Source of the DNA: Pseudomonas helmanticensis
GTDB lineage: Bacteria; Pseudomonadota; Gammaproteobacteria; Pseudomonadales; Pseudomonadaceae
Direction of reading: 5' to 3'
Length of the DNA: 64,000 nt
Assembly: GCF_900182985.1 (NCBI RefSeq)
Contig: NZ_FXUY01000001.1
Coordinates: 2,356,001-2,420,000 of the forward strand
The translations under genes were made by a program, and so were the position numbers. Of the stretch, positions 1 to 8,106 are shown in pieces (position 1 is the first letter of the stretch; each line of letters begins with the position of its first letter). The notes beneath the pieces are model-generated. The model saw nothing but the letters and a program-made list of their open reading frames with translations, made no database searches and was not told where the DNA came from.

Positions 1-164
1 TTGATGGATTCACCACGAAATTTGCCTGCAGCCCTGCGCGCCCGCTCCTCGTCCGGGAAAATGGCGTAGAACTCGATGGGATGGAATCGGGAAAAATCGA
101 AACCGCCTTCTTTCATGCGGCGCAGAACATTGCTGCTGATGTCTTCTTGATAGGCTGTGCTCAT
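1..164 (-). CDS. RraB-family ribonuclease E inhibitor-like protein (3' part outside window)
   Basis: Only the first 54 codons are inside the window; the gene runs off the left edge. The start ATG at 164 follows a GAGGGGGA ribosome site. The readable protein begins MSTAYQEDISSNVLRRMKEG and continues with an FDFSRFHPIEFYAIFP segment and an alanine/arginine-rich helix. This is the N-terminal pattern of the RraB family, small acidic cytosolic proteins that bind RNase E and slow RNA decay. The family call is by recognition of this stretch only, so whether this copy inhibits RNase E is inference. Confidence 0.7.
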   Translation of the reverse strand, partial: MSTAYQEDISSNVLRRMKEGGFDFSRFHPIEFYAIFPDEERARRAAGKFRGESI

Positions 165-376
165 GAATCGTCCCCCTCGCATAGATGGATAGACTTTCCG
201 TATTCCCGCCCCGGGCCTTACAGGCCAAAGCACTTCGGCAACGGGGTTGCCGGCGGGAAACAAGCATGTAGCTGACAAGACCAGACCTTAGCGATCCGTT
301 CGCTGATCTCGCTTGCAGAGTAGCCCCAAGATAGAGCTGCTGCCAAGGCCTGGTGTGAAAGGTGACAGGAAGAATG

Positions 377-610
377 TCAGACGGGAGTAATGCTGCGGAT
401 TTCGATGCTGTTCTGGGTTTTCAGGCTTTTCGCCCCCGCGTCGGGGGTACGCCCTTCCAGATCGTTGAGATCCAGTTCGGCAGCAACGGGCAGAAGCCGT
501 GCCTTGATCAATCGAGCGGCCTCATCGTCGCTGGGGCATTCCGCGCGCTCGAACACCTCATCGACAATTTCACCATGATCGTCCACGAAAGTGACTTTCC
601 ACTTTTGCAT
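377..610 (-). CDS. Conserved hypothetical small protein (77 aa)
   Basis: A 77-residue protein beginning MQKWKVTFVDDHGEIVDEVF. The start at 610 is preferred over an in-frame one 18 bases upstream because GAGGAGG sits just before it. The sequence is acidic, without signal peptide or membrane segment, and predicts as a strand-rich N-terminus followed by a helix (DEAARLIKARLLPVAAELDL). I do not recognise a functional family. It lies downstream of speE on the same strand, separated by a palindromic repeat, so it is probably an independent unit. Confidence 0.7.
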   Translation of the reverse strand: MQKWKVTFVDDHGEIVDEVFERAECPSDDEAARLIKARLLPVAAELDLNDLEGRTPDAGAKSLKTQNSIEIRSITPV

Positions 611-725
611 CGGTGCCTCCTCGATCAAACCCGCAAATGGGCTTACACCTATCTCGACTTATACGCCGGGGGTTGGTTCAAAAGGATTACAGCGGACGAA
701 GATGAAAAAAACGACATCTGTCACT

Positions 726-806
726 GGGGCTGCCGCAGGCTGCGATCTTTTGATCTTGTTTTTAAGATCAGAATCAAAAGATCGCAGCCTGCGGCAGCTC
801 CTACAG
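726..806. repeat. REP-type palindrome, family A (outward arms)
   Basis: An imperfect inverted repeat with arms GCTGCCGCAGGCTGCGATCT and its complement around a short AT-rich centre. It fills the gap between speE and the 77-aa gene. It is one of 13 family-A elements in the window. Confidence 0.9.
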
Positions 807-814
807 GTTCAATA

Positions 815-1690
815 TCAGTCGTTGCTTGGCTTGTTGATCGCCTGCAGCACGTATTGCGGCAAGGCGAATGCGCCGATGTGGATTTCCGGGTTGTAGTAGC
901 GCGTGACGATGCCGCTGCCGATGAAACGCTGCTGCAGGGTTTCACGGCTCAGCTTGCGGTAGGCCGGATGGGTCGAGCCCCAGGCGAAGGTCATCGAGCC
1001 GCCGATGTAGGTCGGCACGGCTGCCTGGTAGAAGTGCCAGTCCGGGAACAGGCTGTTCAGGCGCCCGGCGGTGGTTTTCACTTCGTCGATCTGCATGAAC
1101 GGCGTGCCGTTCTGGGTCACGAGGATGCCGCCTTCGTTCAGGCAACGGTGGCAGGCCTGGTAGAAGTTCTCCGAGAACAGCACTTCGCCCGGGCCGATCG
1201 GGTCGGTGGAGTCGGAGATGATCACGTCGAATTTTTCCGTGGTGGTGGCGACGAAACGCATGCCGTCGTCGATCACCAGGTTCAGACGTGGATCGTCGTA
1301 GGCGCCGCTGGAGTGGTTCGGCAGGAACTCTTTGCACATGTCGACCACGGTGCCGTCGATCTCGACCATGGTGATGTGTTCGACGCCGGCGTGTTTGCTT
1401 ACTTCGCGCAGCATGCCGCCGTCACCGCCACCGATGATCAACACGCGCTTGGCGCTGCCGTGGGCGAGGATCGGCACGTGGGTGAGCATTTCGTGGTAGA
1501 TGAATTCGTCGGCTTCGGTGGTCTGGATCACGCCGTCCAGCGCCATGACACGGCCCATGCGCGGGTTCTGAAAGATCACCAGGTGCTGGTGTTCGGTGCG
1601 CACTTCGTGCAGCAGTTTTTCCATGCGAAAACGCTGGCCGTAGCCTTCGTAGAGGGTTTCCAGGTACTCGCTGGTCTTGGTGACGGTCAT
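815..1690 (-). CDS. speE: Spermidine synthase (polyamine aminopropyltransferase)
   Basis: Transfers an aminopropyl group from decarboxylated S-adenosylmethionine to putrescine, making spermidine and 5'-methylthioadenosine in the cytosol. The 291-residue protein has the usual family length. Visible are the YHEMLTH substrate-pocket segment (65-71), the GGGDGG nucleotide loop (87-92), the ligand VEID (109-112) and the SDSTDPIGP catalytic segment with Asp160. ATG at 1690 has GGAGC upstream; a longer frame to 1756 lacks a ribosome site. The methylthioadenosine it releases is the feedstock of methionine salvage, whose mtnB, mtnD and mtnC genes lie 5 kb away. Confidence 0.96.
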   Translation of the reverse strand: MTVTKTSEYLETLYEGYGQRFRMEKLLHEVRTEHQHLVIFQNPRMGRVMALDGVIQTTEADEFIYHEMLTHVPILAHGSAKRVLIIGGGDGGMLREVSKHAGVEHITMVEIDGTVVDMCKEFLPNHSSGAYDDPRLNLVIDDGMRFVATTTEKFDVIISDSTDPIGPGEVLFSENFYQACHRCLNEGGILVTQNGTPFMQIDEVKTTAGRLNSLFPDWHFYQAAVPTYIGGSMTFAWGSTHPAYRKLSRETLQQRFIGSGIVTRYYNPEIHIGAFALPQYVLQAINKPSND

Positions 1691-1802
1691 GGTGAAGTGC
1701 TCCGATGAATGCGCGGGCGTTAATCGTGGGGACGATTGCCCGGGAAAGGCGCGCATTCTACGTTGCCGAAGATGACAGGTCGAACCTCACAACCACAATC
1801 CC

Positions 1803-1890
1803 TGCAGGAACTGCCGCAGGCTGCGATCTTTTGACATTGATTTTTAAAAGCAAGATCAAAAGATCGCAGCCTTCGGCAGCTCCTACAGGG
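1803..1890. repeat. REP-type palindrome, family A (outward arms)
   Basis: Arms CTGCCGCAGGCTGCGATCTT and the near-complement AAGATCGCAGCCTTCGGCAG flank a T-rich centre. The two arms differ by one step (GCAGGC against GAAGGC), so this copy is slightly mismatched. It sits between speE and the small membrane protein gene. Confidence 0.9.
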
Positions 1891-1910
1891 GTATCGCGGT
1901 GTTGGTTGAT

Positions 1911-2102
1911 TCAGATCCGGACGTTGCCTCGTGGGCCGGCGATTGCCCAGATGATCAGGCCCAGCACTGGCAGGAGGATGATCAGCAACACCCAGACGAT
2001 TTTCATCCCGGTGGAGGCGCCGCTTTTCAGCACGTTGATGATGGCCCAGATGTCGAGGGCGAGAATGATCAGGCCGATCAGACCGTTGAACGTGGAACCC
2101 AT
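1911..2102 (-). CDS. Small inner-membrane protein, PLDc_N type
   Basis: A 63-residue protein with two hydrophobic helices (GLIGLIILALDIWAIINVL and IVWVLLIILLPVLGLIIWAI) and a short polar tail. This matches the phospholipase D N-terminal (PLDc_N) membrane module that occurs alone as a small protein in many bacteria. It has no catalytic domain. The ATG at 2102 with GGAG nine bases upstream is preferred over one 24 bases earlier without a ribosome site. Function unknown. Confidence 0.75.
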   Translation of the reverse strand: MGSTFNGLIGLIILALDIWAIINVLKSGASTGMKIVWVLLIILLPVLGLIIWAIAGPRGNVRI

Positions 2103-2173
2103 GGCGTTGCTCCAGAATAGTGGCATGCACTTTTAGGATAGACGGTCGCGCGCAGGGTTCCCTTTTATTGCGC

Positions 2174-2704
2174 TCAGACGTGAACAGCGATTTTCAGCGC
2201 TTCCAGCGCAGGTGCCGCAGTGATGCCAGCCTCAGCGCACAATTCGAGGACGCGCGGTACGTCATTGCCGTAGACCAGCACCATTTGCAGCTCGTCATCG
2301 AGCAACTGGCTGAAGTTCATCAACGTGTAGCCGCCGTTTTCCTTGTTCATGCTGCTCATCTGCACCTGGATGCGGTTGAGTGCGGTCAACGCTTCGGTCT
2401 TGGCCAGTTGCTTGGGCTTGAGGTTGAAATCGACGCCCGGGCCGAACGAGGCAACGATCTGTGCAAACAGGTCGCCATAGGAGTCAGCCTGGAATAGCAC
2501 GGTTTCCGGCAGGCTGCCGACCACGACCCACTCGCCCAGCGGAATCGGGAAGGTGTCGTCGTAGTTGATGTCCGGGTTGGCGGTCAGAAAAGCGTCGGCA
2601 TCGGCGTAGGCTTGCGCCGCTTCCTCGGCCACTTTCAGGATCTCGTCCTCGCCCATGCAGCCGGAGCTGATTTTGCTGATGAGTTCGACGAGTGCGGCTT
2701 TCAT
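2174..2704 (-). CDS. Conserved hypothetical cytosolic protein (176 aa)
   Basis: A 176-residue acidic soluble protein (MKAALVELISKISSGCMGED...). It has a helical N-terminus rich in alanine, then a strand-rich region around PIPLGEWVVVGSLPETVLFQ, and ends with another helical segment. No signal peptide, membrane helix or catalytic motif is visible, and I do not recognise the family. AGGA lies upstream of ATG 2704. A repeat separates it from the ankyrin gene on the same strand. Confidence 0.7.
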   Translation of the reverse strand: MKAALVELISKISSGCMGEDEILKVAEEAAQAYADADAFLTANPDINYDDTFPIPLGEWVVVGSLPETVLFQADSYGDLFAQIVASFGPGVDFNLKPKQLAKTEALTALNRIQVQMSSMNKENGGYTLMNFSQLLDDELQMVLVYGNDVPRVLELCAEAGITAAPALEALKIAVHV

Positions 2705-2762
2705 GAGGGCGGATCCTGTGGCGAAGGTGAAATTTCAGGGCGCGGAGGATAGCGCACAAAGC

Positions 2763-2835
2763 AAAAGATCGCAGCCTGCGGCAGCTCCTACAGAGGAATC
2801 AGTGTAGGAGCTGCCGCAGGCTGCGATCTTTTGAC
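2763..2835. repeat. REP-type palindrome, family A (inward arms)
   Basis: Reversed topology compared with most family-A copies: CAAAAGATCGCAGCCTGCGG comes first and the complementary arm second, with the CTCCTACA/TGTAGGAG ends facing each other across 13 bases. It lies between two minus-strand genes. Confidence 0.9.
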
Positions 2836-2839
2836 CTTA

Positions 2840-3358
2840 TCAACCCAACAATTTTTCCAGCTGCGCCATGGTATCAACCGCGCCCATGGTCCGCGCCGCG
2901 TCCAGCGCGGTCACGCCGTTGGCGTCCTTGGCCTGCGCGTTGGCGCCTTTGCTGATCAGGTAATCAACGATTTCAACACGGTTGAACATCGCCGCCATCA
3001 TCAACGCCGTGCGGCCATCGAACGACGAACCTTCGATCTCGGCACCGGCCTCGACCAGCGCTTTCACCACGGCCAGGTCACCTTTGAACGCCGCACCGGC
3101 AATCGGGCTCTGGCCGTTGCCATTGCGCATTTCCGGATCAGCCTTGTGCTTGAGCAGCACCTGCACCGCGTCGACATGGCCGTAATAGCTGGCCAGCATC
3201 AGCAAAGTGTCGCCCTTGCTGTTTTTCAGGTTCACCGGCAAACCGGCGGTGACCAGGCGATCAAGCATCTCGGCATCACCGTCGCGCGCCTTGTTGAAAA
3301 CCTGCTCGGTGAATTCGGCAGCTTCTTCAGGGGTCATCTGGCGGCTTTGGTCGGACAT
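2840..3358 (-). CDS. Ankyrin repeat protein
   Basis: A 172-residue protein made mostly of ankyrin repeats. About four repeats are visible, each with the TLLM/ALMMAA helix start and a GHVDAVQVLL or NRVEIVDYLI second helix: NSKGDTLLMLASYYGHVDAV, NGQSPIAGAAFKGDLAVV, FDGRTALMMAAMFNRVEIVD and ANGVTALDAAR. The N-terminus (MSDQSRQMTPEEAAEFTEQV) is a polar helix with no signal peptide, so a cytosolic protein-binding role is likely. In some pseudomonads an ankyrin protein accompanies catalase KatB; no catalase is adjacent here. Confidence 0.85.
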   Translation of the reverse strand: MSDQSRQMTPEEAAEFTEQVFNKARDGDAEMLDRLVTAGLPVNLKNSKGDTLLMLASYYGHVDAVQVLLKHKADPEMRNGNGQSPIAGAAFKGDLAVVKALVEAGAEIEGSSFDGRTALMMAAMFNRVEIVDYLISKGANAQAKDANGVTALDAARTMGAVDTMAQLEKLLG

Positions 3359-3455
3359 GGGGCAACTCCACTTTCGGTCGATCGGAAAGCCGACAGTTTC
3401 CCGAGCGCGGCGAAAGCTGTCACCCCCTTTTTCTCAAAAGCGCTTATAGCCAGAA

Positions 3456-5294
3456 TCAATAACGATGCTTGCCCTGATGAATTTCCGTCAACACTTCGTC
3501 AGTGACTCGAACATAAGTCTGCGTACCAGGCAGCCATGCGTAGATCGGGTCATCGCCCGTCTGACCGGGGTCGAAGCCTTCGTTTTTCAGGCGCGTCTTC
3601 TGGTATTTGAAGGTGCCGGTGGTTTCCATTTTGACTTTCACCCGCAAGAACAACGGCACCGCATAGGCGGGCATGCGTTCGCGGGCAAACGTCAGTAACT
3701 CGGCAAAATCCAGCGTGGCCAAGGATTCTGCCGGGGTGATTGCCGCCATGCCGGCGCGGCCGTTGGTGTTGCGGATTTCCACGCCATACGCCACCGCCTC
3801 GGAGATATGCGGGTGTTGCAGCAACAGGTTTTCGACTTCCGTGGTCGAGACGTTTTCGCCCTTCCAGCGATAGGTGTCGCCGAGTCGATCGACAAATTGC
3901 GCGTGGCCGAAACCGATGTTGCGCAGCAGATCGCCAGTGTTGAAGAAACGATCGCCCTTACTGAACACGTCGTGCAACACGACCTTGGCGGTTTTCTGAG
4001 GATCGGTGTAACCGTCCAGCGGCGCTTTCTCGTCGATCCGCGCCAGCAACAGGCCCTGCTCGCCTTTGCCGACCTTGCGCATGAACCCGTCGGCGCTGCG
4101 GATCGGCGCACCGCTGTCATGGTCGTAGGCGACCAACTCCCAAGCCATCAGCGAGAAACCGATGGTGTTGTCGAAGTTGAGAATGTTGGTGAAGCCGATG
4201 TTGCCGTCGCTCGCCGCGTAAAGCTCACAGATGTGTTCGACCGCGAAGCGTGTCTTGAACTCGGCCCAGGCACCGGGGCGCAAGCCGTTGCCGATCATCT
4301 TGCGCACGTCGTGACGGCTGTCGTCGGCGCTGGCCGGTTGGTCGACCAGATAACGGCACAACTCGCCGACGTAACCAATAGTGGTCGCGCGATAGCGGCG
4401 CACATCGTTCCAGAACTGGCTGGCGCTGAATTTGCGCCGAATCGCGAAACCGGAAGCGCCGTTGACCGCCGAGCCCCAACACACACAGAGGCCGGTGGCG
4501 TGGTACAGCGGCAAGGTGCAATAGACGACGTCGTCGGGGCGCATGTCGAGAGCGATCATGCCGAAGCTCGCTGAACTGCGCATCCAGCGGCCATGTTTGA
4601 ACACCCCGGCCTTGGGCAGGCCCGTGGTGCCTGAGGTGTAAATGTAGAAACACGGATCGTTGAAAAATACCTGCCGGCTGCTCGGCGGATTTTCGCTGCT
4701 GGCATCGGCACTGGCGCTGATCAGGTTGACGTAACCGTCGGGCGCAATCCCCGGATGGCTGTAGGTGTCGTGGTCGGCAATGAACCAGGTGCGCTGCGAC
4801 GCTATCGATACTTGCTCGCGCACTGCCGCAAACGCGGGACTCAATTCTTCGCCGACGACGATCGCCACCGGCGCCACCAGATTCACGCTGTGGATCAGCG
4901 TGTCGCGAGTCTGAGAAGTGTTGAGCAACGCACTGACGGCACCGATCTTGGCCAGCGCCAGAATCGTCACCAGCAATTCCGGACGGTTCTCGACGAACAC
5001 CGCCACCACGTCGCCCTTGCCAATGCCCTGCCCGCCCAAATAATGAGCGATGCGATTGGCCCATTGATTGACCTGCGTGTAGGTCAACACGACCTCGCCC
5101 TGCAATAACGCCGGGCCTTGGGGATTGCGCAGGGTCGCTTGTTCAAATGTCCAGCCAAGGCCACAGCTTTGGGTCGGATCCGTGACGTTGGCTACCTTCA
5201 TGCCCTTGACCACCCGCGGGATGGCTTTGGCAATCATCGGCAGTTTGCGGAGCATCATGCCCCAGGTAATCGTGTCGCTTGGCGCGTGACTCAT
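3456..5294 (-). CDS. Long-chain acyl-CoA synthetase, FATP/very-long-chain type
   Basis: Activates fatty acids to acyl-CoA through an acyl-adenylate. The 612-residue AMP-binding protein has the P-loop YTSGTTGLPKAG (219-230), a second adenylate motif near YAASDGNIGFTN, and the TYRWKGENVSTTEVE C-terminal hinge. The ENVSTTEVE form marks the FATP (SLC27) branch rather than classical FadD. The N-terminal stretch WGMMLRKLPMIAKAIPRVVK is amphipathic and could hold it at the membrane. It is monocistronic, with an ankyrin gene about 100 bases downstream. Physiological chain length cannot be read from sequence. Confidence 0.9.
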   Translation of the reverse strand: MSHAPSDTITWGMMLRKLPMIAKAIPRVVKGMKVANVTDPTQSCGLGWTFEQATLRNPQGPALLQGEVVLTYTQVNQWANRIAHYLGGQGIGKGDVVAVFVENRPELLVTILALAKIGAVSALLNTSQTRDTLIHSVNLVAPVAIVVGEELSPAFAAVREQVSIASQRTWFIADHDTYSHPGIAPDGYVNLISASADASSENPPSSRQVFFNDPCFYIYTSGTTGLPKAGVFKHGRWMRSSASFGMIALDMRPDDVVYCTLPLYHATGLCVCWGSAVNGASGFAIRRKFSASQFWNDVRRYRATTIGYVGELCRYLVDQPASADDSRHDVRKMIGNGLRPGAWAEFKTRFAVEHICELYAASDGNIGFTNILNFDNTIGFSLMAWELVAYDHDSGAPIRSADGFMRKVGKGEQGLLLARIDEKAPLDGYTDPQKTAKVVLHDVFSKGDRFFNTGDLLRNIGFGHAQFVDRLGDTYRWKGENVSTTEVENLLLQHPHISEAVAYGVEIRNTNGRAGMAAITPAESLATLDFAELLTFARERMPAYAVPLFLRVKVKMETTGTFKYQKTRLKNEGFDPGQTGDDPIYAWLPGTQTYVRVTDEVLTEIHQGKHRY

Positions 5295-5681
5295 GACAGC
5301 TCCCCGTTCGGCCTTGGTGTTGGCCGGTGTTTTTATTTTCGGGCAATGGCTTGGTGCAACCGACGCATTGGAGCGTGGATCGAGATCGAAAATACGTCAG
5401 CACTTCTCGGGCTGTACACGCGGTTTTTGCAATGTTTTGTATCCGCTGTTTGTGCGGATGCGACGAGGATCGCCAAGTAATCGAATGGTTCCGTCAAATC
5501 GACAACGATCCCGCAAAATGCAGGATGCACGATGGCCACTCATGCAGATTGCACGACACCTGAAAATCTCGTTATTTACAACACATTGATTTATAAGGAT
5601 ATTTTAAATTTAAAATGCTGGCACAATCTCTGCAACCTCCTCTGCATGCTTGCCATTCAAGTGCATACGGAGCTGAAAGAC
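5295..5681. other. Intergenic region between divergent acyl-CoA synthetase and DUF3509 genes
   Basis: 387 bases without a convincing gene. The right half is strongly AT-rich (5570-5617), unlike its surroundings, and leads into a sigma-54-like promoter at 5619. Short open frames here lack ribosome sites. Confidence 0.6.
5619..5634 (+). promoter_or_regulatory. Candidate sigma-54 (-24/-12) promoter
   Basis: TGGCACAATCTCTGCA matches TGGCAC-N5-TTGCA with one mismatch and has the diagnostic GG-N10-GC spacing (GG 5620-5621, GC 5632-5633). It lies 48 bases before the DUF3509 start, downstream of an AT-rich stretch that could bend or bind IHF. Confidence 0.5.
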
Positions 5682-5960
5682 ATGAGCCTGATCCAAGAAA
5701 AATTTACCTCGCTGTTCTCCAACTTCGAAGTCACCACCGCGCCACGTCCCGATGGCGGGATCCTGCTGACTCTGCGCAGCAGCGACGGCAAGGTGTTTAA
5801 ACGCGCACTGACCTATCAGCAACTGCATGCCGGTGACCAACTGTCGTGGGCGATCAGCGCGATTCGCCGTGACCTGGCCGAACAAGCCAGCGAGTTGCCG
5901 CAAATTGCCATGTTGCAGAGCCAGCAGCGTTTTGCGCTGCCGACGTATCACTCGCTGTAA
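5682..5960 (+). CDS. DUF3509 family protein
   Basis: A 92-residue protein beginning MSLIQEKFTSLFSNFEVTTA, followed by a strand-rich region (GGILLTLRSSDGKVFKRALT) and the helical WAISAIRRDLAEQASELP. This is the pattern of the short Pseudomonas-restricted DUF3509 proteins, whose biochemical role is unknown. GGAG precedes ATG 5682; the frame extends upstream but without a ribosome site. A sigma-54-like promoter lies just upstream and a strong terminator follows, so it is a single-gene unit. Confidence 0.85.
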   Translation: MSLIQEKFTSLFSNFEVTTAPRPDGGILLTLRSSDGKVFKRALTYQQLHAGDQLSWAISAIRRDLAEQASELPQIAMLQSQQRFALPTYHSL

Positions 5961-5981
5961 TTTGTAAAACGCCTTAAACGA

Positions 5982-6020
5982 AACAGGCCGTGGAGCATGC
6001 GCTTCACGGCCTGTTTTTTT
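5982..6020 (+). terminator. Rho-independent terminator of the DUF3509 gene
   Basis: Stem AACAGGCCGTG / CACGGCCTGTT closes a short loop and is followed by seven T residues, 22 bases after the stop codon. Confidence 0.9.
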
Positions 6021-6052
6021 ATGCGCGATCTCTACTACGATCGCTAACTCTT

Positions 6053-6138
6053 TGTAGGAGCTGCGGAACGCTGCGATCTTTTGATCTTGTTCTTAAAGAT
6101 AAGGATCAAAAAATCGCGGCGTGCCGCAGCGCCTACAG
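6053..6138. repeat. REP-type palindrome, family A (outward arms)
   Basis: Divergent copy with arm GTAGGAGCTGCGGAACGCTG and a partly mismatched partner GGCGTGCCGCAGCGCCTAC. It lies between the convergent DUF3509 and mtnC genes. Confidence 0.85.
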
Positions 6139-6151
6139 GGGTTTTGGGTGG

Positions 6152-6835
6152 TCAGAAGGCTTCGGGTTCTATGCCGGAGAATGTGTCGACGGCGATGTGG
6201 CTTCCCAGCTCGCCGCCTTCGCGGGCCAGGCCGCAGGTCTGCAGGCCGGCCGATTGCGCGGCGTCGAGTTCTTCGACGATGTCGGAGAGGAATAGAATCT
6301 CTTCCGGTTCAACGCCGATGGCTTGCTGGATGTTGGTGTAAGACTGCGCCTCACGCTTGGGCCCCGACGTGGTGTCGAAGAAACCGTCGAACAGCGGCGT
6401 TAGATCCCCCGCCTCCGAGCAGCCGAAGATCAGCTTCTGCGCCTGAATCGAGCCGGACGAATACACAAACAGTTGATAACCCGCCGCGTGCCAGCGTTGC
6501 AGTGCTTCAACGGCGTCCGGGTAAACATGCCCTTTCAACTGCCCGGCGTGATAACCCTGCGCCCAGACCATACCCTGTAAGGCCTTGAGCGGCGTGGCTT
6601 TGCGATCTTCCTCGATCCAGCTCAAGAGAATTTCAACGACCCGTTCAACCTCGGCCTGCGGTGCATTGCTGTCACGGCGCACGGCGTCGAGTTGCTCGGC
6701 GACATCGGCACGCTCGGCGTTCTGCCGAACGAAATCCGGCAGGTGTTTGGCCGCGTAGGGAAACAGCACGTCAAACACGAAACTCACCGCGCTGGTGGTG
6801 CCTTCGATGTCGGTGACAATGGCTTTGATCGACAT
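6152..6835 (-). CDS. mtnC: Enolase-phosphatase E1 (methionine salvage)
   Basis: Converts 2,3-diketo-5-methylthiopentyl-1-phosphate first to its enol and then, by dephosphorylation, to the acireductone used by MtnD. The 227-residue HAD-superfamily protein carries the nucleophile motif VTDIEGTT (7-14), the SSGS segment of motif II and the acidic [13 protein letters not shown] motif. ATG 6835 with GGAGGA upstream is chosen. The MtnD stop codon lies just upstream (6840-6842), so the two genes are tightly packed and presumably translationally coupled in the aroC-MFS-mtnBDC strand. Confidence 0.95.
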   Translation of the reverse strand: MSIKAIVTDIEGTTSAVSFVFDVLFPYAAKHLPDFVRQNAERADVAEQLDAVRRDSNAPQAEVERVVEILLSWIEEDRKATPLKALQGMVWAQGYHAGQLKGHVYPDAVEALQRWHAAGYQLFVYSSGSIQAQKLIFGCSEAGDLTPLFDGFFDTTSGPKREAQSYTNIQQAIGVEPEEILFLSDIVEELDAAQSAGLQTCGLAREGGELGSHIAVDTFSGIEPEAF

Positions 6836-6839
6836 CGAA

Positions 6840-7385
6840 TCAGTCCTCCAGACGCGGGAAACGGCCGGCGATGTCTTCGCCGGTGAAATTGGCAACCCAA
6901 CCTTCTGGATTGTTGAACAAGCGAATCGCGACGAAATGCGGATGCTCGCCCATGTCGAACCAGTGTTTGGTGCCGGCCGGTACCGAGATCAGATCGTTCT
7001 TCTCGCAGAGTACCGCGTAGACGTAATCGTCGATGTGCAGAGTAAACAGCCCACGGCCGGCGACGAAAAAGCGTACTTCGTCTTCGCCATGGCGATGTTC
7101 TTCGAGGAACTTGGCGCGCAATTCGGCTTTTTGCGGGTGATCGCTGTTGAGGCTGATGACATCGACGGTGATGTAACCGCGCTCGGTCATCAGCTTGTCG
7201 ATCTGCTCTTTATAAGCGCTGATCACTTCTTCCTGCGTAGCGCCGGGCTGGATCTTCGCCGCAGCTTGCCAACGGTCGAAGCGCACGCCCTGCTCGGCCA
7301 GGGTCGAGGCGATGTCTTCAAAGTGAGTCAGCACTTTGTTGGGAATGTCGGGGCTTGAGACGTGATAGACGGACAGGCTGCTCAT
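6840..7385 (-). CDS. mtnD: Acireductone dioxygenase
   Basis: Cleaves acireductone with O2 to 2-oxo-4-methylthiobutyrate and formate (Fe form), the penultimate step back to methionine. The 181-residue cupin shows the metal set H97, H99, E103 (in [13 protein letters not shown]) and H141 (GTKHWFDMG). GAGG precedes ATG 7385. It lies between mtnB and mtnC. The metal bound in the cell decides between on-pathway (Fe) and off-pathway (Ni) chemistry and cannot be read from sequence. Confidence 0.96.
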   Translation of the reverse strand: MSSLSVYHVSSPDIPNKVLTHFEDIASTLAEQGVRFDRWQAAAKIQPGATQEEVISAYKEQIDKLMTERGYITVDVISLNSDHPQKAELRAKFLEEHRHGEDEVRFFVAGRGLFTLHIDDYVYAVLCEKNDLISVPAGTKHWFDMGEHPHFVAIRLFNNPEGWVANFTGEDIAGRFPRLED

Positions 7386-7479
7386 TGGGGCAATTCCTCG
7401 GTATCGGCCTTGCCGTCCGGTTCTTGCAGACCGGTCGGGCAGAGCATTTCATCAGGCAAATGGGCTACTTCCGGTGAAG

Positions 7480-8106
7480 TCAGCCTTGGCGGTTCATGAC
7501 GCTGCGGGTTTTCAATTCGCATTCAAACAGGAATTCAAAGGCCTCGATCTGCCGCAACGCGTCGTTCATCTGCGCGCCCCACGTATAGAGGCCGTGGCCG
7601 CGGATCAGATAACCGACGCAATCGGGATGGGCGTCGAGCCAAGGCTGCACCTTGGCGGCGAGGCGCGCAATGTCCTGATCGTTGTCGAAAATCGGCACGC
7701 GCACTCGCGATTCGTGGGTCGAGATGCCACTGAAGGCTTTTTGCAGTTCGTAGTCTTCGAACTCGATGAAGTCTTCCGGGGTCAGGCGCGACAGCACCGT
7801 GGCGTTGACCGAATGGGTGTGCAGCACCGCACCGATCTCCGCGCGCCAGCTATACAACTGGGTGTGCAGCAGGGTTTCGGCGGAGGGCTTTTTGCCCGGT
7901 TCCAGGCTGTTGCCCGACAGATCGGTGGCGAGCACATCGTCCAGACCCAACTGGCCCTTGTGCTTGCCGGACACGGTCAACAGCGCTTCGCTCGGCGACA
8001 GGCGTGTCGAGTAATTGCTGCTGGTGGCCGGCGACCAGCCGCGACCATAAAGAAAACGCCCGGCGTCGACGATTTGCTGGGCGAGCTGTTCACGCGTAAG
8101 GCTCAT
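7480..8106 (-). CDS. mtnB: Methylthioribulose-1-phosphate dehydratase
   Basis: Dehydrates 5-methylthioribulose-1-phosphate in methionine salvage. The 208-residue class II aldolase-fold protein has the zinc motif VLHTHS (H96, H98) and a later histidine in RGHGLYTWG. Its ATG overlaps the stop of the upstream MFS gene by four bases (ATGA), indicating translational coupling. A 94-base gap without clear structure separates it from mtnD. The isomerase and kinase or phosphorylase steps (mtnA, mtnK/mtnP) are not in this window. Confidence 0.94.
   Translation of the reverse strand: MSLTREQLAQQIVDAGRFLYGRGWSPATSSNYSTRLSPSEALLTVSGKHKGQLGLDDVLATDLSGNSLEPGKKPSAETLLHTQLYSWRAEIGAVLHTHSVNATVLSRLTPEDFIEFEDYELQKAFSGISTHESRVRVPIFDNDQDIARLAAKVQPWLDAHPDCVGYLIRGHGLYTWGAQMNDALRQIEAFEFLFECELKTRSVMNRQG

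Noticed and set aside
362..1708. Long plus-strand open frame (448 codons) opposite speE
   Set aside because: It is antisense to a clear spermidine synthase, has no ribosome site, and its composition is the mirror of GC-rich coding DNA.
2840..3358. Ankyrin protein as a eukaryotic-type effector
   Set aside because: No secretion signal or island context; small ankyrin proteins are common cytosolic proteins in pseudomonads.
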